A stretch of 62,304 nt of DNA from a virus: IMG/VR virus record IMGVR_UViG_3300007722_000013, positions 1-62,304 of that record. The stretch is one strand, 5' to 3'. The notes under the pieces were generated by a model that saw only the letters and a program-made list of their open reading frames with translations, made no database searches and was not told where the DNA came from. This document shows positions 7,419 through 16,901 of the stretch, piece by piece. Numbering within the stretch: the first letter of the stretch is position 1; the number at the start of each line of letters is the position of its first letter. A program made the position numbers and the translations under genes.

Positions 7419-8469
7419 GCACCTCCGCAAGGAAATCTTAGAGGTAACTGACCAAGTGTTGTCCAGCGGGCAACTGATGAGCGGCCAATTCACGGAAGAG
7501 TTCGAACAGTGGCTGGCCACTACCAACCACACCGAGTATGCAATCACTTGTCATTCCGGCACACATGCATTAGAAATTATAGCTGAGTACTGGACTACCA
7601 GCCCAGGCATTCCGGACCGTCCACTTGTTTTAATTCCAGCAACAACATATGTTGCCACAGCCAATTCGTTTATACGTGCTGGGTGGGACGTGCACTTTGT
7701 TGATACTGACAAATACGGGATACTTGATACAACTAAGATTCCGCACGGACTTGATTATCAAGCTGTTGTGTTGGTTGGTTTATATGGTGCAAGTTTAATT
7801 GATGCCGTAGATGTTAAACAATGGAGCAAATGGGTCAACAGTAATGTCATTGTTATTGAAGATGCTGCGCAGCACTGGATCAGCAACAGTTTTACACGTA
7901 TGGGATCTTGTGCTGCCATCAGTTTTGATCCAATGAAAAACTTGTCCGCATACGGCAACGGTGGAGCAATCGTCACCAACAATCAAGACTTGGCAATGTT
8001 TGCTGAACAATTGCGCAACAACGGCAAGCCAGCACACAACATAGTGGGCAGCAACAGTAGAATGAGCGAACTAGACTGTGCATGTTTGTTGGTAAAGACA
8101 CAATATTTGACACAATGGCAATCACGTCGTACTGCAATTAGCAAGCACTATATACAACATTTTAAAAATGCCAACTTGCGTTGCCTAATTGACGATACCA
8201 ACATACACAATCATGCACATCATAAGTTTGTTATTGAAATTGATAATCGTGACCAGTTGCAACATCAGTTAAAGTTGTCAGGAATCGAAACAAAAATACA
8301 CTACGAACAACCGTTGCACGAACTCAGTGTGTACAGACAATACCCCGGACCGGACATGCTTGGTGCAAGCAGTGCATTGAGCAGACGATGCTTGTCATTG
8401 CCAATATATCCAGAATTGACCAACAGCGAAGTAGATGTTATTGCTGATCAGGTGTTAAGTTTCGTTTAA
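7372..8469 (+). CDS. DegT/DnrJ/EryC1-type PLP sugar aminotransferase
   Basis: This 365-residue enzyme transfers an amino group to a keto-sugar. The PLP-binding Lys is at 189 in D-P-M-K-N-L, followed by the Gly-rich G-N-G-G-A-I-V-T. The ring-stacking V-I-E-D-A-A-Q is at 161-167 and C-H-S-G-T-H near 60. I chose the ATG at 7372, which overlaps the epimerase by 47 nt; an in-frame ATG at 7348 would extend the overlap. Its 3' end overlaps the convergent minus-strand gene by 32 nt. Work with the epimerase on one nucleotide sugar is inference. Confidence 0.88.
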   Translation: MSHYQIPFTGLQRQYKHLRKEILEVTDQVLSSGQLMSGQFTEEFEQWLATTNHTEYAITCHSGTHALEIIAEYWTTSPGIPDRPLVLIPATTYVATANSFIRAGWDVHFVDTDKYGILDTTKIPHGLDYQAVVLVGLYGASLIDAVDVKQWSKWVNSNVIVIEDAAQHWISNSFTRMGSCAAISFDPMKNLSAYGNGGAIVTNNQDLAMFAEQLRNNGKPAHNIVGSNSRMSELDCACLLVKTQYLTQWQSRRTAISKHYIQHFKNANLRCLIDDTNIHNHAHHKFVIEIDNRDQLQHQLKLSGIETKIHYEQPLHELSVYRQYPGPDMLGASSALSRRCLSLPIYPELTNSEVDVIADQVLSFV

Positions 8470-11278
8470 TAAAAGCGTAAGACGCTAACCAGTCCCACTC
8501 GTAGCTCTTTTTAAGTGCTGCAAACTCCCCACTAACTTCATCAAAGTATTCAACTGCATCCTCGGCTCCCCAACGGCTCCATTCTTCGTTTATAATGTGT
8601 TGACTGCCAGGGTTGGTGCTTAACCATTGCGTTAACCTGTATTCGTTTTCTACGTCGGGCAAACTTATTTTTAGTTTGAGAGATTCACGGAATGCAGTAC
8701 GCCATGCAACCCATGGCGACATGTTGTACACCGCAGTGCCCGATAACATAGGTACAACTTCGTGTGCATCATCAAGCGTAAAGTCTAAACCACGTCCGGT
8801 ATTGCTCAGCGCCAATTGTTTGTTGTACGCAATCATTGCTTGGTGGCCATATTCAAGACCGTTGACAGGATTTAGTGCATGAAAAATATAATGCTTGGCC
8901 TGTTGCATACGATCAGGTTGCCACTCCCAGTCAAAATTTTCATTCACAAACAGTTTGGCAAACACAGCCAAGAACCATGGAGTGTTGCTGGCGTTGGCTG
9001 CAGCATGATAAGCAGCAACTCGTCCGTTTACGCCGTCAACTCGATGTATTTTTTGCTTTATAAACAAGTCGCTTGCAACGTTTTGCAGATGCATAAACGT
9101 GTCTTCGGCTGCTGGCTCACCGTTGCTGATGAACACAATGTCCAAGGGCTCTTGTTTGAATGTATTTTTACGTGTTCTGTCAATGTACGAATAATCGTAC
9201 AATTGTGTTTTGATACTTGAAATAGCGTTCTTTGGAACAATAACAGATCCTGCGCCGCTGTCTAACGGAACAATAGTTTTGGTATTGTTACACCATATGC
9301 TCACAGTTGGAAGTTTAGAAATATCAACTTGTTGATTGGTAAACAATGCCAGTGGCGCAGCAAAATCACTTGTCAACACAGCATCAACATGACTGTCGGA
9401 ATTGTGCTGGATAACCGGCATTGGCCAACGCGGCACAGTTTGATCTGTGCAATAATTCACAGTTTCAAACCAATCCAACAATCTAATTTCATTTATCTTT
9501 TCTTGTAATGCAGACACAGGAACGTAGAATGTATCACCAAACTTTTGATCGTTGCTGGGAAAAACATGCAGCATATTGCGTTGCCATGCTTCGGGTTGCC
9601 AGGAGAAATCAAATTGCGAATAGTCACACAAACTACTGACCACCCATACATGCTCTGCGTCAACTCCTACCAACAGTCTACGCAGTGTATCAAGGTAGTT
9701 GTCAAAGTAACGAGCAGTACGAACCACACGATATCGCTGTTCCAGGTATTCTCGTGTTGATGAATTGTTGTGCTCAATGATGTATATGTCATGTGCATCT
9801 GCGGGCGCCAACACTTGTTGATCCTGTACAAAATTCAAGTTGGGAAATTCCTCTATGCCTTTGGCCCAACGTGCATTGCGCTCAAATTCCCATTTGTTGA
9901 CAAGGAATGTGTCACTCCATTTGTTCCATTGTGAGCCAAACACATGTGTCATACTGGACTGCCACGGTTGTGCATGCCATGCAAAATCAAAGTCTGTGTA
10001 ATCGTTTTCACTGCCAATGACCCAAAACTTGCTGGTTTTGGTTTTGTTTGCACAACGTTGTATTGTGCTTATTACATTGTTGACATATCTTATTTTTTGT
10101 ATGTCGGGATAGCGTTCTTTTAACTGTTCAAATCTGCTGTTGCTCATGGCATTGCTGCGATCCATAAAGAAGATGTCTAGCACAGCAACAGCAGATTTTT
10201 CTTTTTCAACAGTGGGAATGTCGCCGGCAAACTTTAATTCTGTTGCGCCCGGAACTGTGTATGTCAATCCCACACTGTCTTGATAGTCAGTGCCAAAGTG
10301 ATAGATGTAAGGCGGTGAGCCTGGATCTGGAATCCAACTGTAGTCAATGTTGGCAGCATCTACTTCTTCTGGTACAGTCCATGCAGATTCATCTGGCAAA
10401 ATCTTTGCTATTGCTATGTCAACAAACTTGCGTTCCGTGGCACCAGGTACATGGTATTCCACCGTGCTCATTATTTCAGCAGGATACCATTGATTTCCAA
10501 ACACATAGATATAAGGAGGGTCCCCGGGATCGGGACACCAGGATTGATCTACGTTGACTTTGTGTGATGTAATCACTTTCCAGTTGTCCGCAGTTGCAGG
10601 CAATGTTGCAACAGGATAGTCTAGAAACTTGCGTTCTGTTGCGCCTGGCACATGGTATTCCACAGTTGGCATTATGTTTGCAGGCCAGTGCTGATTGCCA
10701 AACACATATATGTAAGGAGGATCCTGGGGATGCGGAGCCCATGTCAAATGTACACTGGAATTGTCAACAGTGTGCAGTACTGCCCAGTTTTCTGTAGTGG
10801 ATTTTAATTTGGCCACTGTGGTGTCAACATATTTGTATGAAGTTGCTCCGGGCACAGTATATACAGGACCACCCTCGCTATGCCACGTAGTTGCAAATTC
10901 ATATACATAGGATGGGTCTAGCGGATTCGGATGCCACGAGTAATCAAATGATTCAATATTGGCAGGTATCTGCCAGTTATCAGTTGACGGCAGTCGTTTT
11001 ATCAAAGAATTTGTGCAGTAGTTGGTTTCAGTATACCCGTTCTTGGGCACAAGATAAGTGCCAGAATCAATTTGATGTTGACTTGGCCATGCATGACGTT
11101 GATGTGCTTGCCACGGAACTGGCTCCCAAAGAAAATCAAATTCTGCATAATCAGATAAGTAATTTACAAACCAAAAGAAGCGTGTACAACTCTGCTGTTG
11201 TGCTTGCTCAATACTATCTACTGCTTGCTCGTGAGCAAACAAATTCGGCTTAGTTCCGGAATAAAATATATCAAACAT
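8438..11278 (-). CDS. Large repeat protein with glycosyltransferase-like C-terminal part
   Basis: This 946-residue protein is built from diverged copies of one aromatic unit. Four tandem copies (period 63-68 residues, about 101-350) carry W-x-P-x-P, P-P-Y-I-Y-x-F-G and V-P-G-A-T-x-x-K-F. Further copies read F-D-F-x-W-x-P-x-x-W-Q and M-x-H-V-F near residues 47, 430, 560 and 800. After about residue 700, D-I-V-F-I-S-N-G and V-D-G-V-N-G-R-x-A-A-Y-H-A-A resemble the gene at 28652, which looks like a glycosyltransferase. It lies antisense between plus-strand genes, overlaps one 3' end by 32 nt, and shares the palindrome CATG with the divergent start at 11277. Function unknown. Confidence 0.8.
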   Translation of the reverse strand: MFDIFYSGTKPNLFAHEQAVDSIEQAQQQSCTRFFWFVNYLSDYAEFDFLWEPVPWQAHQRHAWPSQHQIDSGTYLVPKNGYTETNYCTNSLIKRLPSTDNWQIPANIESFDYSWHPNPLDPSYVYEFATTWHSEGGPVYTVPGATSYKYVDTTVAKLKSTTENWAVLHTVDNSSVHLTWAPHPQDPPYIYVFGNQHWPANIMPTVEYHVPGATERKFLDYPVATLPATADNWKVITSHKVNVDQSWCPDPGDPPYIYVFGNQWYPAEIMSTVEYHVPGATERKFVDIAIAKILPDESAWTVPEEVDAANIDYSWIPDPGSPPYIYHFGTDYQDSVGLTYTVPGATELKFAGDIPTVEKEKSAVAVLDIFFMDRSNAMSNSRFEQLKERYPDIQKIRYVNNVISTIQRCANKTKTSKFWVIGSENDYTDFDFAWHAQPWQSSMTHVFGSQWNKWSDTFLVNKWEFERNARWAKGIEEFPNLNFVQDQQVLAPADAHDIYIIEHNNSSTREYLEQRYRVVRTARYFDNYLDTLRRLLVGVDAEHVWVVSSLCDYSQFDFSWQPEAWQRNMLHVFPSNDQKFGDTFYVPVSALQEKINEIRLLDWFETVNYCTDQTVPRWPMPVIQHNSDSHVDAVLTSDFAAPLALFTNQQVDISKLPTVSIWCNNTKTIVPLDSGAGSVIVPKNAISSIKTQLYDYSYIDRTRKNTFKQEPLDIVFISNGEPAAEDTFMHLQNVASDLFIKQKIHRVDGVNGRVAAYHAAANASNTPWFLAVFAKLFVNENFDWEWQPDRMQQAKHYIFHALNPVNGLEYGHQAMIAYNKQLALSNTGRGLDFTLDDAHEVVPMLSGTAVYNMSPWVAWRTAFRESLKLKISLPDVENEYRLTQWLSTNPGSQHIINEEWSRWGAEDAVEYFDEVSGEFAALKKSYEWDWLASYAFIKRNLTPDQQ
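10229..10975 (-). repeat. Four tandem coding repeats of about 200 nt
   Basis: Within the 946-residue protein, residues about 101-350 repeat a unit with Asn/Ala-Trp starts at 102, 165, 233 and 300. The middle two units (about 10382-10786) are still clearly alike at the DNA level: blocks such as ACATGGTATTCCAC and CCAAACACATA recur in both. The outer units have diverged to protein-level similarity. This suggests stepwise duplication. Confidence 0.75.
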
Positions 11279-12368
11279 GATCAGAATAGACGAGATTTAT
11301 AATAATACCTTTTGGCCTTGGCTTGAAAATAATAAGCCAGGTACGAGATTGTTTTTTTGTGATCCGCCGGGCAGTACTAGTCCCGACTCTTTATTTAACT
11401 TGGGCAGCAACGACATTACAGAAACCGACTATGTATTGATGCACGATCAAGAGCCATGCTGGGTAGATGAATATAAATTGTTGTTCAATGATGTTGTTGT
11501 ACGCAATAACGACATTGGAAGTAAACCGCGTGGGCATGTTGTAGTAAGTGAAAAAGGCGAATATGTTGAACGGCTTTGCGAAAAGTACGGCTGGAAAAGT
11601 CACTATTATTTTTATCACGGATGGGCGTGTCAAGATTGGTTTCGCGGTTACGATAAATCATTTTTAATTCCCAGAGCAAGAGATCGTAGTCCTACAAAAA
11701 CTTTCATGAGTCCAAATCGTATTGTGGGCGGCAAGCGAGATCATCGTGTGTTGTTTTTGTATAACGTATTCAAACAGCAATTACAGCACAATCATATTAG
11801 TGCGCCACGGATTTGTCAATACGAAAATGTTGATATCAGTACCATAGCTAACAAATATTATAACACATATCCGGACATTTTGCAAGTGTTTGAACAAGCA
11901 ACTTTGCCAAGATTGTTTGTAGGTGAGGAATCACAACAAATGACCAGTTGCTGGCTTACAAACTTTGCCGAAGCACAAGACAGTTTGGTCTACGTGCCAA
12001 CCGAAACACTGTACTTTGGACGTAGAACACACATAACAGAAAAAACATTCAAGGCCATTGCACTGGAAATGCCGTTTGTATTAGTAGCACCCGCACACAG
12101 TTTAGAATACATGCGCAGTTACGGATTTAAAACATTCGACAATGTGTTTGACGAAAGTTACGATCTTGAAACTGATGATATACTGCGTGTTGAAAAGGTT
12201 ACTCAATTGTTGAAAGACCTGGACAATCTAAGCAATAAAGAACGGCAAGAAGTACACCGTGCATGTTTACCAATGGTAGAACACAACTTTAGGCATTTTT
12301 ATCGTGGCGGCTTTTCTCACATACTATGGGACGAGTTGACCGGAATGCTGGATGGCCTGCGTGAATAA
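11277..12368 (+). CDS. Putative glycosyltransferase with GT10-like T-E-K motif
   Basis: This 363-residue protein contains, near residue 255, I-T-E-K-T-F-K-A-I-A, then a P-F-V-L-V strand and Y-G-F-K-T-F-D. Downstream Asp/Glu residues (D-E-S-Y-D) follow. A Y-[IVL]-T-E-K motif followed by a hydrophobic strand is typical of nucleotide-sugar binding in fucosyltransferase-like (GT10) enzymes. Two relatives occur in the window at 12352 and 26173. The ATG overlaps the divergent start at 11278. Assignment to GT10 is inference from this motif alone. Confidence 0.6.
   Translation: MIRIDEIYNNTFWPWLENNKPGTRLFFCDPPGSTSPDSLFNLGSNDITETDYVLMHDQEPCWVDEYKLLFNDVVVRNNDIGSKPRGHVVVSEKGEYVERLCEKYGWKSHYYFYHGWACQDWFRGYDKSFLIPRARDRSPTKTFMSPNRIVGGKRDHRVLFLYNVFKQQLQHNHISAPRICQYENVDISTIANKYYNTYPDILQVFEQATLPRLFVGEESQQMTSCWLTNFAEAQDSLVYVPTETLYFGRRTHITEKTFKAIALEMPFVLVAPAHSLEYMRSYGFKTFDNVFDESYDLETDDILRVEKVTQLLKDLDNLSNKERQEVHRACLPMVEHNFRHFYRGGFSHILWDELTGMLDGLRE
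11294..11301 (-). promoter_or_regulatory. Candidate T4-type late promoter (TATAAATC)
   Basis: Read on the minus strand this is TATAAATC, 7 of 8 matches to the T4 late box TATAAATA. It lies 16 nt upstream of the minus-strand start at 11278. It sits inside the divergent plus-strand gene, because the two start codons share CATG. An AT-rich coincidence is possible. Confidence 0.35.
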
Positions 12369-13542
12369 TTTTGTAGCAGACAGCGTTGTTCAAGGCAAAG
12401 CATATCCGGCCTTGGCCAAATGGCAAGCAACTCCGTATACACCCGAGTGGAGACAGTTTGTTCAGCACTGGCCCAACACTGTTCCTGTGGAATTGTACGA
12501 ACATTTCAACACACACGATGTATACTATACATTGTTGGACATCAACAACAATTACACATCGGGATCTTATTACGCAATTGGTATAGGATTTTTTAACTTT
12601 GCTGTTGATTATTTCAAGTCAATGACCAACAATGTGTTTGCTGAATTGCAAGCTGGCAGGATAACAGCATTGTTTTATTATCACGAAGGCGATAACCCAT
12701 ATCATATCAAAGAGCACCTGGATACATTGTGCATAAAACACAATCTCAATACCAATTGCTACAAGGTAGTAAGCGGTAATACCCAAGCTGACAGTATTAA
12801 AAATTTTGCATACTTTCCTGATCACGAACTGTTGTATTGGCATCGCAACAGAAAAATATCAGCAACTCCTGTACACACAAATAAACGATCGCATGACTTT
12901 ACTGCGTTAAGTAGAACACACAAATGGTGGCGTGCAACTGCAATGACTGATTTGCACAAAGCAGGATTATTGGAAAATTGTCTGTGGAGTTACAGAACAG
13001 ATGTAGCCTTGAATGAGCCAGAAACCGACAACCCTATTGAAGTAGATACACTTAGTATCCGTGCTGATATTGCAGACTTTTTGAACAACGGGCCGTACAC
13101 ATGTGATACACTCACTGCTGATCAACAAAACGATCATTGTATAATTGAAACTGCGCACTATGCAGATTCATATTGCAATCTTGTATTAGAAACACACTTT
13201 GATGCTGATGGATCTGGCGGCGCATTCCTTACTGAAAAAACATTTAAACCAATCAAACACGGGCAACCCTTTGTTATAATTGGATGTGCAGGTTCGCTGG
13301 CAACATTAAGAAAACTGGGATATAGAACATTTGACCATGCAATAGACAACAGTTACGATGACATAAAAGACAACACACAACGCTGGCTTGCAATCAAAGC
13401 AGCAATAATTAAATTAAAGTCACAAGACCTACACTCATGGTTTGAATCCTGCCAAATTGATATTGAACACAATCAACAGTTATTTTGTAACACCAAAGCC
13501 GACAGATTAAATACCCTATTAGAAAGATTACATAATGATTAA
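12352..13542 (+). CDS. Putative glycosyltransferase with GT10-like T-E-K motif
   Basis: This 396-residue paralogue of the preceding gene has, in its C-terminal third, N-L-V-L-E-T, F-L-T-E-K-T-F-K-P-I, P-F-V-I-I-G and L-G-Y-R-T-F-D. The N-terminal half is different, with many aromatic and Asn residues. The start is uncertain: an ATG at 12352 overlaps the upstream gene by 17 nt, and a GTG at 12361 is a possible shorter start. It also overlaps the amidinotransferase by 8 nt. A role in building the same glycan or small molecule is inferred. Confidence 0.6.
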   Translation: MACVNNFVADSVVQGKAYPALAKWQATPYTPEWRQFVQHWPNTVPVELYEHFNTHDVYYTLLDINNNYTSGSYYAIGIGFFNFAVDYFKSMTNNVFAELQAGRITALFYYHEGDNPYHIKEHLDTLCIKHNLNTNCYKVVSGNTQADSIKNFAYFPDHELLYWHRNRKISATPVHTNKRSHDFTALSRTHKWWRATAMTDLHKAGLLENCLWSYRTDVALNEPETDNPIEVDTLSIRADIADFLNNGPYTCDTLTADQQNDHCIIETAHYADSYCNLVLETHFDADGSGGAFLTEKTFKPIKHGQPFVIIGCAGSLATLRKLGYRTFDHAIDNSYDDIKDNTQRWLAIKAAIIKLKSQDLHSWFESCQIDIEHNQQLFCNTKADRLNTLLERLHND

Positions 13543-14554
13543 TTCATACACCAGCTGGCAACCGTTAGAAGAAGTTATCGTGGGCCGTGCATATAGCCCA
13601 GATTACTTTGATTTCATTGACAATGCTCAAGTACGTAACCAAATGCAACAAATTTTAAGCGAGACTGAAGAAGATCTAAACAACTTGCAAAAAACAATTG
13701 AAACATATGGTGCTCGTGTCAGACGTCCAAATTTACCTCCCAAAGACCAGTTTGTGTGGTGGCAAACAGAAGACGGCGGTGCGCCGTTACCACCGTTGAC
13801 TCCGCGTGATTGGCAAATCAGTCTTGGACAAAAATTACTGCGAGTGTTGCCAATGGAGGGATTGGATGAAATTTGTGAAGACTATGCTGATCAAGTGGTT
13901 AGTCCGCACAACGGTAAATGGGATTCAGATTGTATTTTAAATCAAGCAAGTGCCAGTTGTATTGTGCGTGTGGGCCGTGATGTGTTCTTTGACAATAGTG
14001 ATTACTTAACGCCAGAACAAACTCAATGGATCGCTGACAACTGCCTTGGACCAGAGTATCGAATACATGAAGCTATTACCGACGGGCACGGCGATGCTGT
14101 GTTTGCTATTTTAAAACCCGGAGTAATATTGTCCAGCAAACACGACGTCAACTTGGATCTCGCAAAAGACTTTCCGGGCTGGGAAGTGTTGAAGATATGG
14201 GACAGCAGTATCTGGGCTGCCATGGAAGTTGGCAAGTTCAAGTACGAGCAAAGTCCTGGTGCTTGGTATGTGCAAGGGCAAACTCCTACACAAGAATTTA
14301 CAAAGTTTGTGGATACTTACTTGAACAAGTGGACAGGGTTTGTTGCGGAAACAGTATTTGACGTCAACTGTTTGGTTCTGGATGAAGAAAATGTTATCTT
14401 TAGTGCTTACAATAGAGATGTGTTTGACTTTTGTAAGAAGCATCGTATCAACCCTATTATCAGTGAACTGCGTCATAGTTATTTTTGGGACGGCGGTATT
14501 AGTTGTTGCACACAAGACTTGACACGCAAAGGCGGATTAGAAAGTTATCTGTGA
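13535..14554 (+). CDS. Glycine-amidinotransferase-like enzyme
   Basis: This 339-residue protein has the fold pattern of L-arginine amidinotransferases, which move an amidino group from arginine to an amine through a Cys intermediate. The N-terminal E-E-V-I-V-G-R, the catalytic H185 in D-G-H-G-D-A-V-F, and a C-terminal F-W-D-G-G-I-S-C-C with Cys324 as the likely nucleophile are in family order. Such enzymes make guanidino groups in creatine, antibiotics and toxins and are unusual in phages. It overlaps both neighbours, a putative glycosyltransferase and a radical SAM gene. The acceptor is unknown. Confidence 0.85.
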   Translation: MINSYTSWQPLEEVIVGRAYSPDYFDFIDNAQVRNQMQQILSETEEDLNNLQKTIETYGARVRRPNLPPKDQFVWWQTEDGGAPLPPLTPRDWQISLGQKLLRVLPMEGLDEICEDYADQVVSPHNGKWDSDCILNQASASCIVRVGRDVFFDNSDYLTPEQTQWIADNCLGPEYRIHEAITDGHGDAVFAILKPGVILSSKHDVNLDLAKDFPGWEVLKIWDSSIWAAMEVGKFKYEQSPGAWYVQGQTPTQEFTKFVDTYLNKWTGFVAETVFDVNCLVLDEENVIFSAYNRDVFDFCKKHRINPIISELRHSYFWDGGISCCTQDLTRKGGLESYL

Positions 14555-15627
14555 GCAAATATCTTATACCCATTGACAATGTGCTGAGCTTGCGTGCAAT
14601 TTCGCGAAACGACACCTTAAAACATGTCATCACCAATCATTGTAATGCGCCAAGTCGTACTTTGGTAATTGATCGCCAAGGTTGGTGTTTTGTGTGTGCA
14701 TGCGAAGCATGGTTACCTATTACAGTGGGTAATATATCTGATTTCAGCAGTCTTGATCAAGTCTGGAACAATCCTGTTGCACAGTCTTTGCAAAAAGAAA
14801 TTGATGATCGATTGTATACTCATTGCGCAGTTGACCGATGTGGCATTTTGACCGAAGACAATATTCAACCCAAGTATAATATTTCTATCAATATTGACGA
14901 TAGTTGTAATTTAAAGTGTCCCAGCTGTAGAACAGATATGGTAATGTCCACATCTGGTGCTGACTTTGATCGCAGATCGGCTCAGGTTGATCATTTGGTA
15001 AATTTATTAGAGAATTTTGATCATCCATGCCATATCACAATGACCGGCAATGGTGATCCATTGGCTAGTTCAATTATGCGTCCGTTGATTCACCGCTATG
15101 TTCCTAGACATAATCACACTGTACGGCTTTTTACCAACGGGCTACTATTAGAAAAGCAATTGTCTACTGCTCCGCCAATTCTGAATAACATTACTCAGTA
15201 CTTTGTTAGCATCGACGCCGGCAGCGCAGAAGTGTACGAGCGCGTTCGATTAGGCGGCCAATTTACACAATTGATCAAGAATCTTGACTTCTTAAAGACT
15301 CTGGTGGAACAAACAGGAGCAGAGGTACTGCTGAAATTTGTACTACAACAAGACAATTATGCCGACATGCAAAATTTTGTTGATCTGTGTTATCATTACA
15401 ATTTCCGTGGCGTGATCAATCGACTAGAAGACTGGGGCACATGGAATGATTATACAAGACACGATGTAATAGGTAATGGCGCGCATTCGTTGCATATTGC
15501 CAGTGTTGAGAATCTTGTAGAAATTTATAAAAAATATGTAAACATACCTTATCCAACAACCGGAGGCAGAAACTTAATAAATTTTAATCCTAGTTTGATA
15601 ATGTTATGCAAGGAACAACTACAATGA
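14551..15627 (+). CDS. Radical SAM protein, N-terminal SPASM-like segment (1 of 8)
   Basis: This 358-residue protein should bind a 4Fe-4S cluster and cleave SAM to make a radical. The cluster motif C-N-L-K-C-P-S-C places Cys at 119, 123 and 126. Residues 36-97 look like a SPASM/twitch cluster region: D-R-Q-G-W-C-F-V-C, V-W-N-N-P, then Cys92 and Cys97. The usual G-G-E motif is replaced by G-N-G-D-P. I chose GTG at 14551 because it overlaps the upstream stop (GTGA); the frame is open to an ATG at 14503. It lacks the C-terminal P-E motif seen in most of its relatives. Confidence 0.82.
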   Translation: MSKYLIPIDNVLSLRAISRNDTLKHVITNHCNAPSRTLVIDRQGWCFVCACEAWLPITVGNISDFSSLDQVWNNPVAQSLQKEIDDRLYTHCAVDRCGILTEDNIQPKYNISINIDDSCNLKCPSCRTDMVMSTSGADFDRRSAQVDHLVNLLENFDHPCHITMTGNGDPLASSIMRPLIHRYVPRHNHTVRLFTNGLLLEKQLSTAPPILNNITQYFVSIDAGSAEVYERVRLGGQFTQLIKNLDFLKTLVEQTGAEVLLKFVLQQDNYADMQNFVDLCYHYNFRGVINRLEDWGTWNDYTRHDVIGNGAHSLHIASVENLVEIYKKYVNIPYPTTGGRNLINFNPSLIMLCKEQLQ

Positions 15628-16901
15628 ATTCAGAACAAGAAATATATGAAAAACTGGGCAAAAATATTTGTCTAGCACCATTCGTTGGTGCATTTTATCA
15701 AACCAACAACGTAGTTTCACGCAGTCAGAGCGGAAGTCCCAACAGTGTCAGACCGTGTAGTCTTATAACAACTGACAATCAAAGTCAGTGGGATATTGTA
15801 AACGGTAGTGTGCAAGATACTAGAAACAACAGGACATGGAAGCAATTAAGAAAAGACATGCTAGACGGACGATTGTTTGAGCTTGCTGGATGCCAGGTAT
15901 GTACCAGCAATGAGTGCAGTGGTGCAACAAGCCCTAGACAGAGTAACATTCAATTCTTGTCACAATTTTCAGATACAGACATTGTACAGCAGGTTCGGGA
16001 TATAGAAGCAAATGATTACGAGTCGACTTCGGTAATTAGTTTGGATTATTATCCCAGTAACTTCTGCAACTATAGCTGTATCATGTGCGACCCTGGCGCC
16101 AGTACACAACGGATGGCCTACGAAATACGAATAAACAATGCTGACAAAAAATTAGTGTTGAATCCAGCTGACCCTGATTTTTTTAGCATACTGAACACAG
16201 TGCAAATAATCAATTTTGCCGGTGGCGAAACTGTATTGCAAAAACAAGTGTTTGAAATAATAGATTATTTGATTCAGCAGGATCTGGCTAAAAATATTGT
16301 AATTTCAATATTAACAAACGCCAGCAGTAGCCCTGCTGCGTTGAAAGAGAGATTTTCTCATTTCAAGCAGGTTATATATAATGTTAGTGTTGACGGAACT
16401 CACGAAGTTATTGAATATCAACGTAGAGGATGCTCGTGGCCTGAGTTAGAAAAAAATGCATTAGAGTTGATGTTTCATCAGAGTATATCTACAGTGATTA
16501 ACTATGTGCTAACTGCTGTGAATGTATTGAGCTCTATGGACTTTATCAATTGGGCATATGATAATAATTTTGGGCCAAATCAGACTAGTACCCGTGGTAG
16601 TTATATCAATATAAGTCCTGTATTTCGAGTAGATTATCTGGGACAAAGCGCACTACCTCCTGAATTAAGGAGCATTGCGTTGGAACGATTACACATTGGA
16701 CTAAGTCAGTTTGGCTCTGATTCGCCAATTGATGTGTATTACACTGGGTTGGTTAATTCAATTATTGCAGTGATTGAAACAACTGCTTACGATCATGTAT
16801 CCACAACAGACTTTGTAAAACATATACAAAACGAAGACCGAGCAAGTGCCCGGCCTTTGTGCGAAGTAGTGCCCGAATGGGCTCCTTACTTCCAGTCTTG
16901 A
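15624..16901 (+). CDS. Radical SAM protein, N-terminal SPASM-like segment (2 of 8)
   Basis: The product is 425 residues from the ATG at 15624, which overlaps the previous stop. Cluster cysteines are at 148, 152 and 155 in C-N-Y-S-C-I-M-C, and A-G-G-E-T is at about 199-203. Before the core come Cys16 (L-A-P-F follows), Cys45 (R-P-C-S), and Cys90 and Cys93, the spacing of an auxiliary cluster region. It ends D-R-A-S-A-R-P and V-P-E-W, like the minus-strand members. Its 3' end overlaps the convergent gene at 16886 by 16 nt. Substrate unknown. Confidence 0.85.
   Translation: MNSEQEIYEKLGKNICLAPFVGAFYQTNNVVSRSQSGSPNSVRPCSLITTDNQSQWDIVNGSVQDTRNNRTWKQLRKDMLDGRLFELAGCQVCTSNECSGATSPRQSNIQFLSQFSDTDIVQQVRDIEANDYESTSVISLDYYPSNFCNYSCIMCDPGASTQRMAYEIRINNADKKLVLNPADPDFFSILNTVQIINFAGGETVLQKQVFEIIDYLIQQDLAKNIVISILTNASSSPAALKERFSHFKQVIYNVSVDGTHEVIEYQRRGCSWPELEKNALELMFHQSISTVINYVLTAVNVLSSMDFINWAYDNNFGPNQTSTRGSYINISPVFRVDYLGQSALPPELRSIALERLHIGLSQFGSDSPIDVYYTGLVNSIIAVIETTAYDHVSTTDFVKHIQNEDRASARPLCEVVPEWAPYFQS

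Noticed and set aside
8474-8486. Short hairpin (AGCGT/ACGCT) with Ts on the minus strand at the convergent gene ends
   Set aside because: The stem is only 5 bp and lies before the stop codon of the minus-strand gene, so it is not a convincing terminator.
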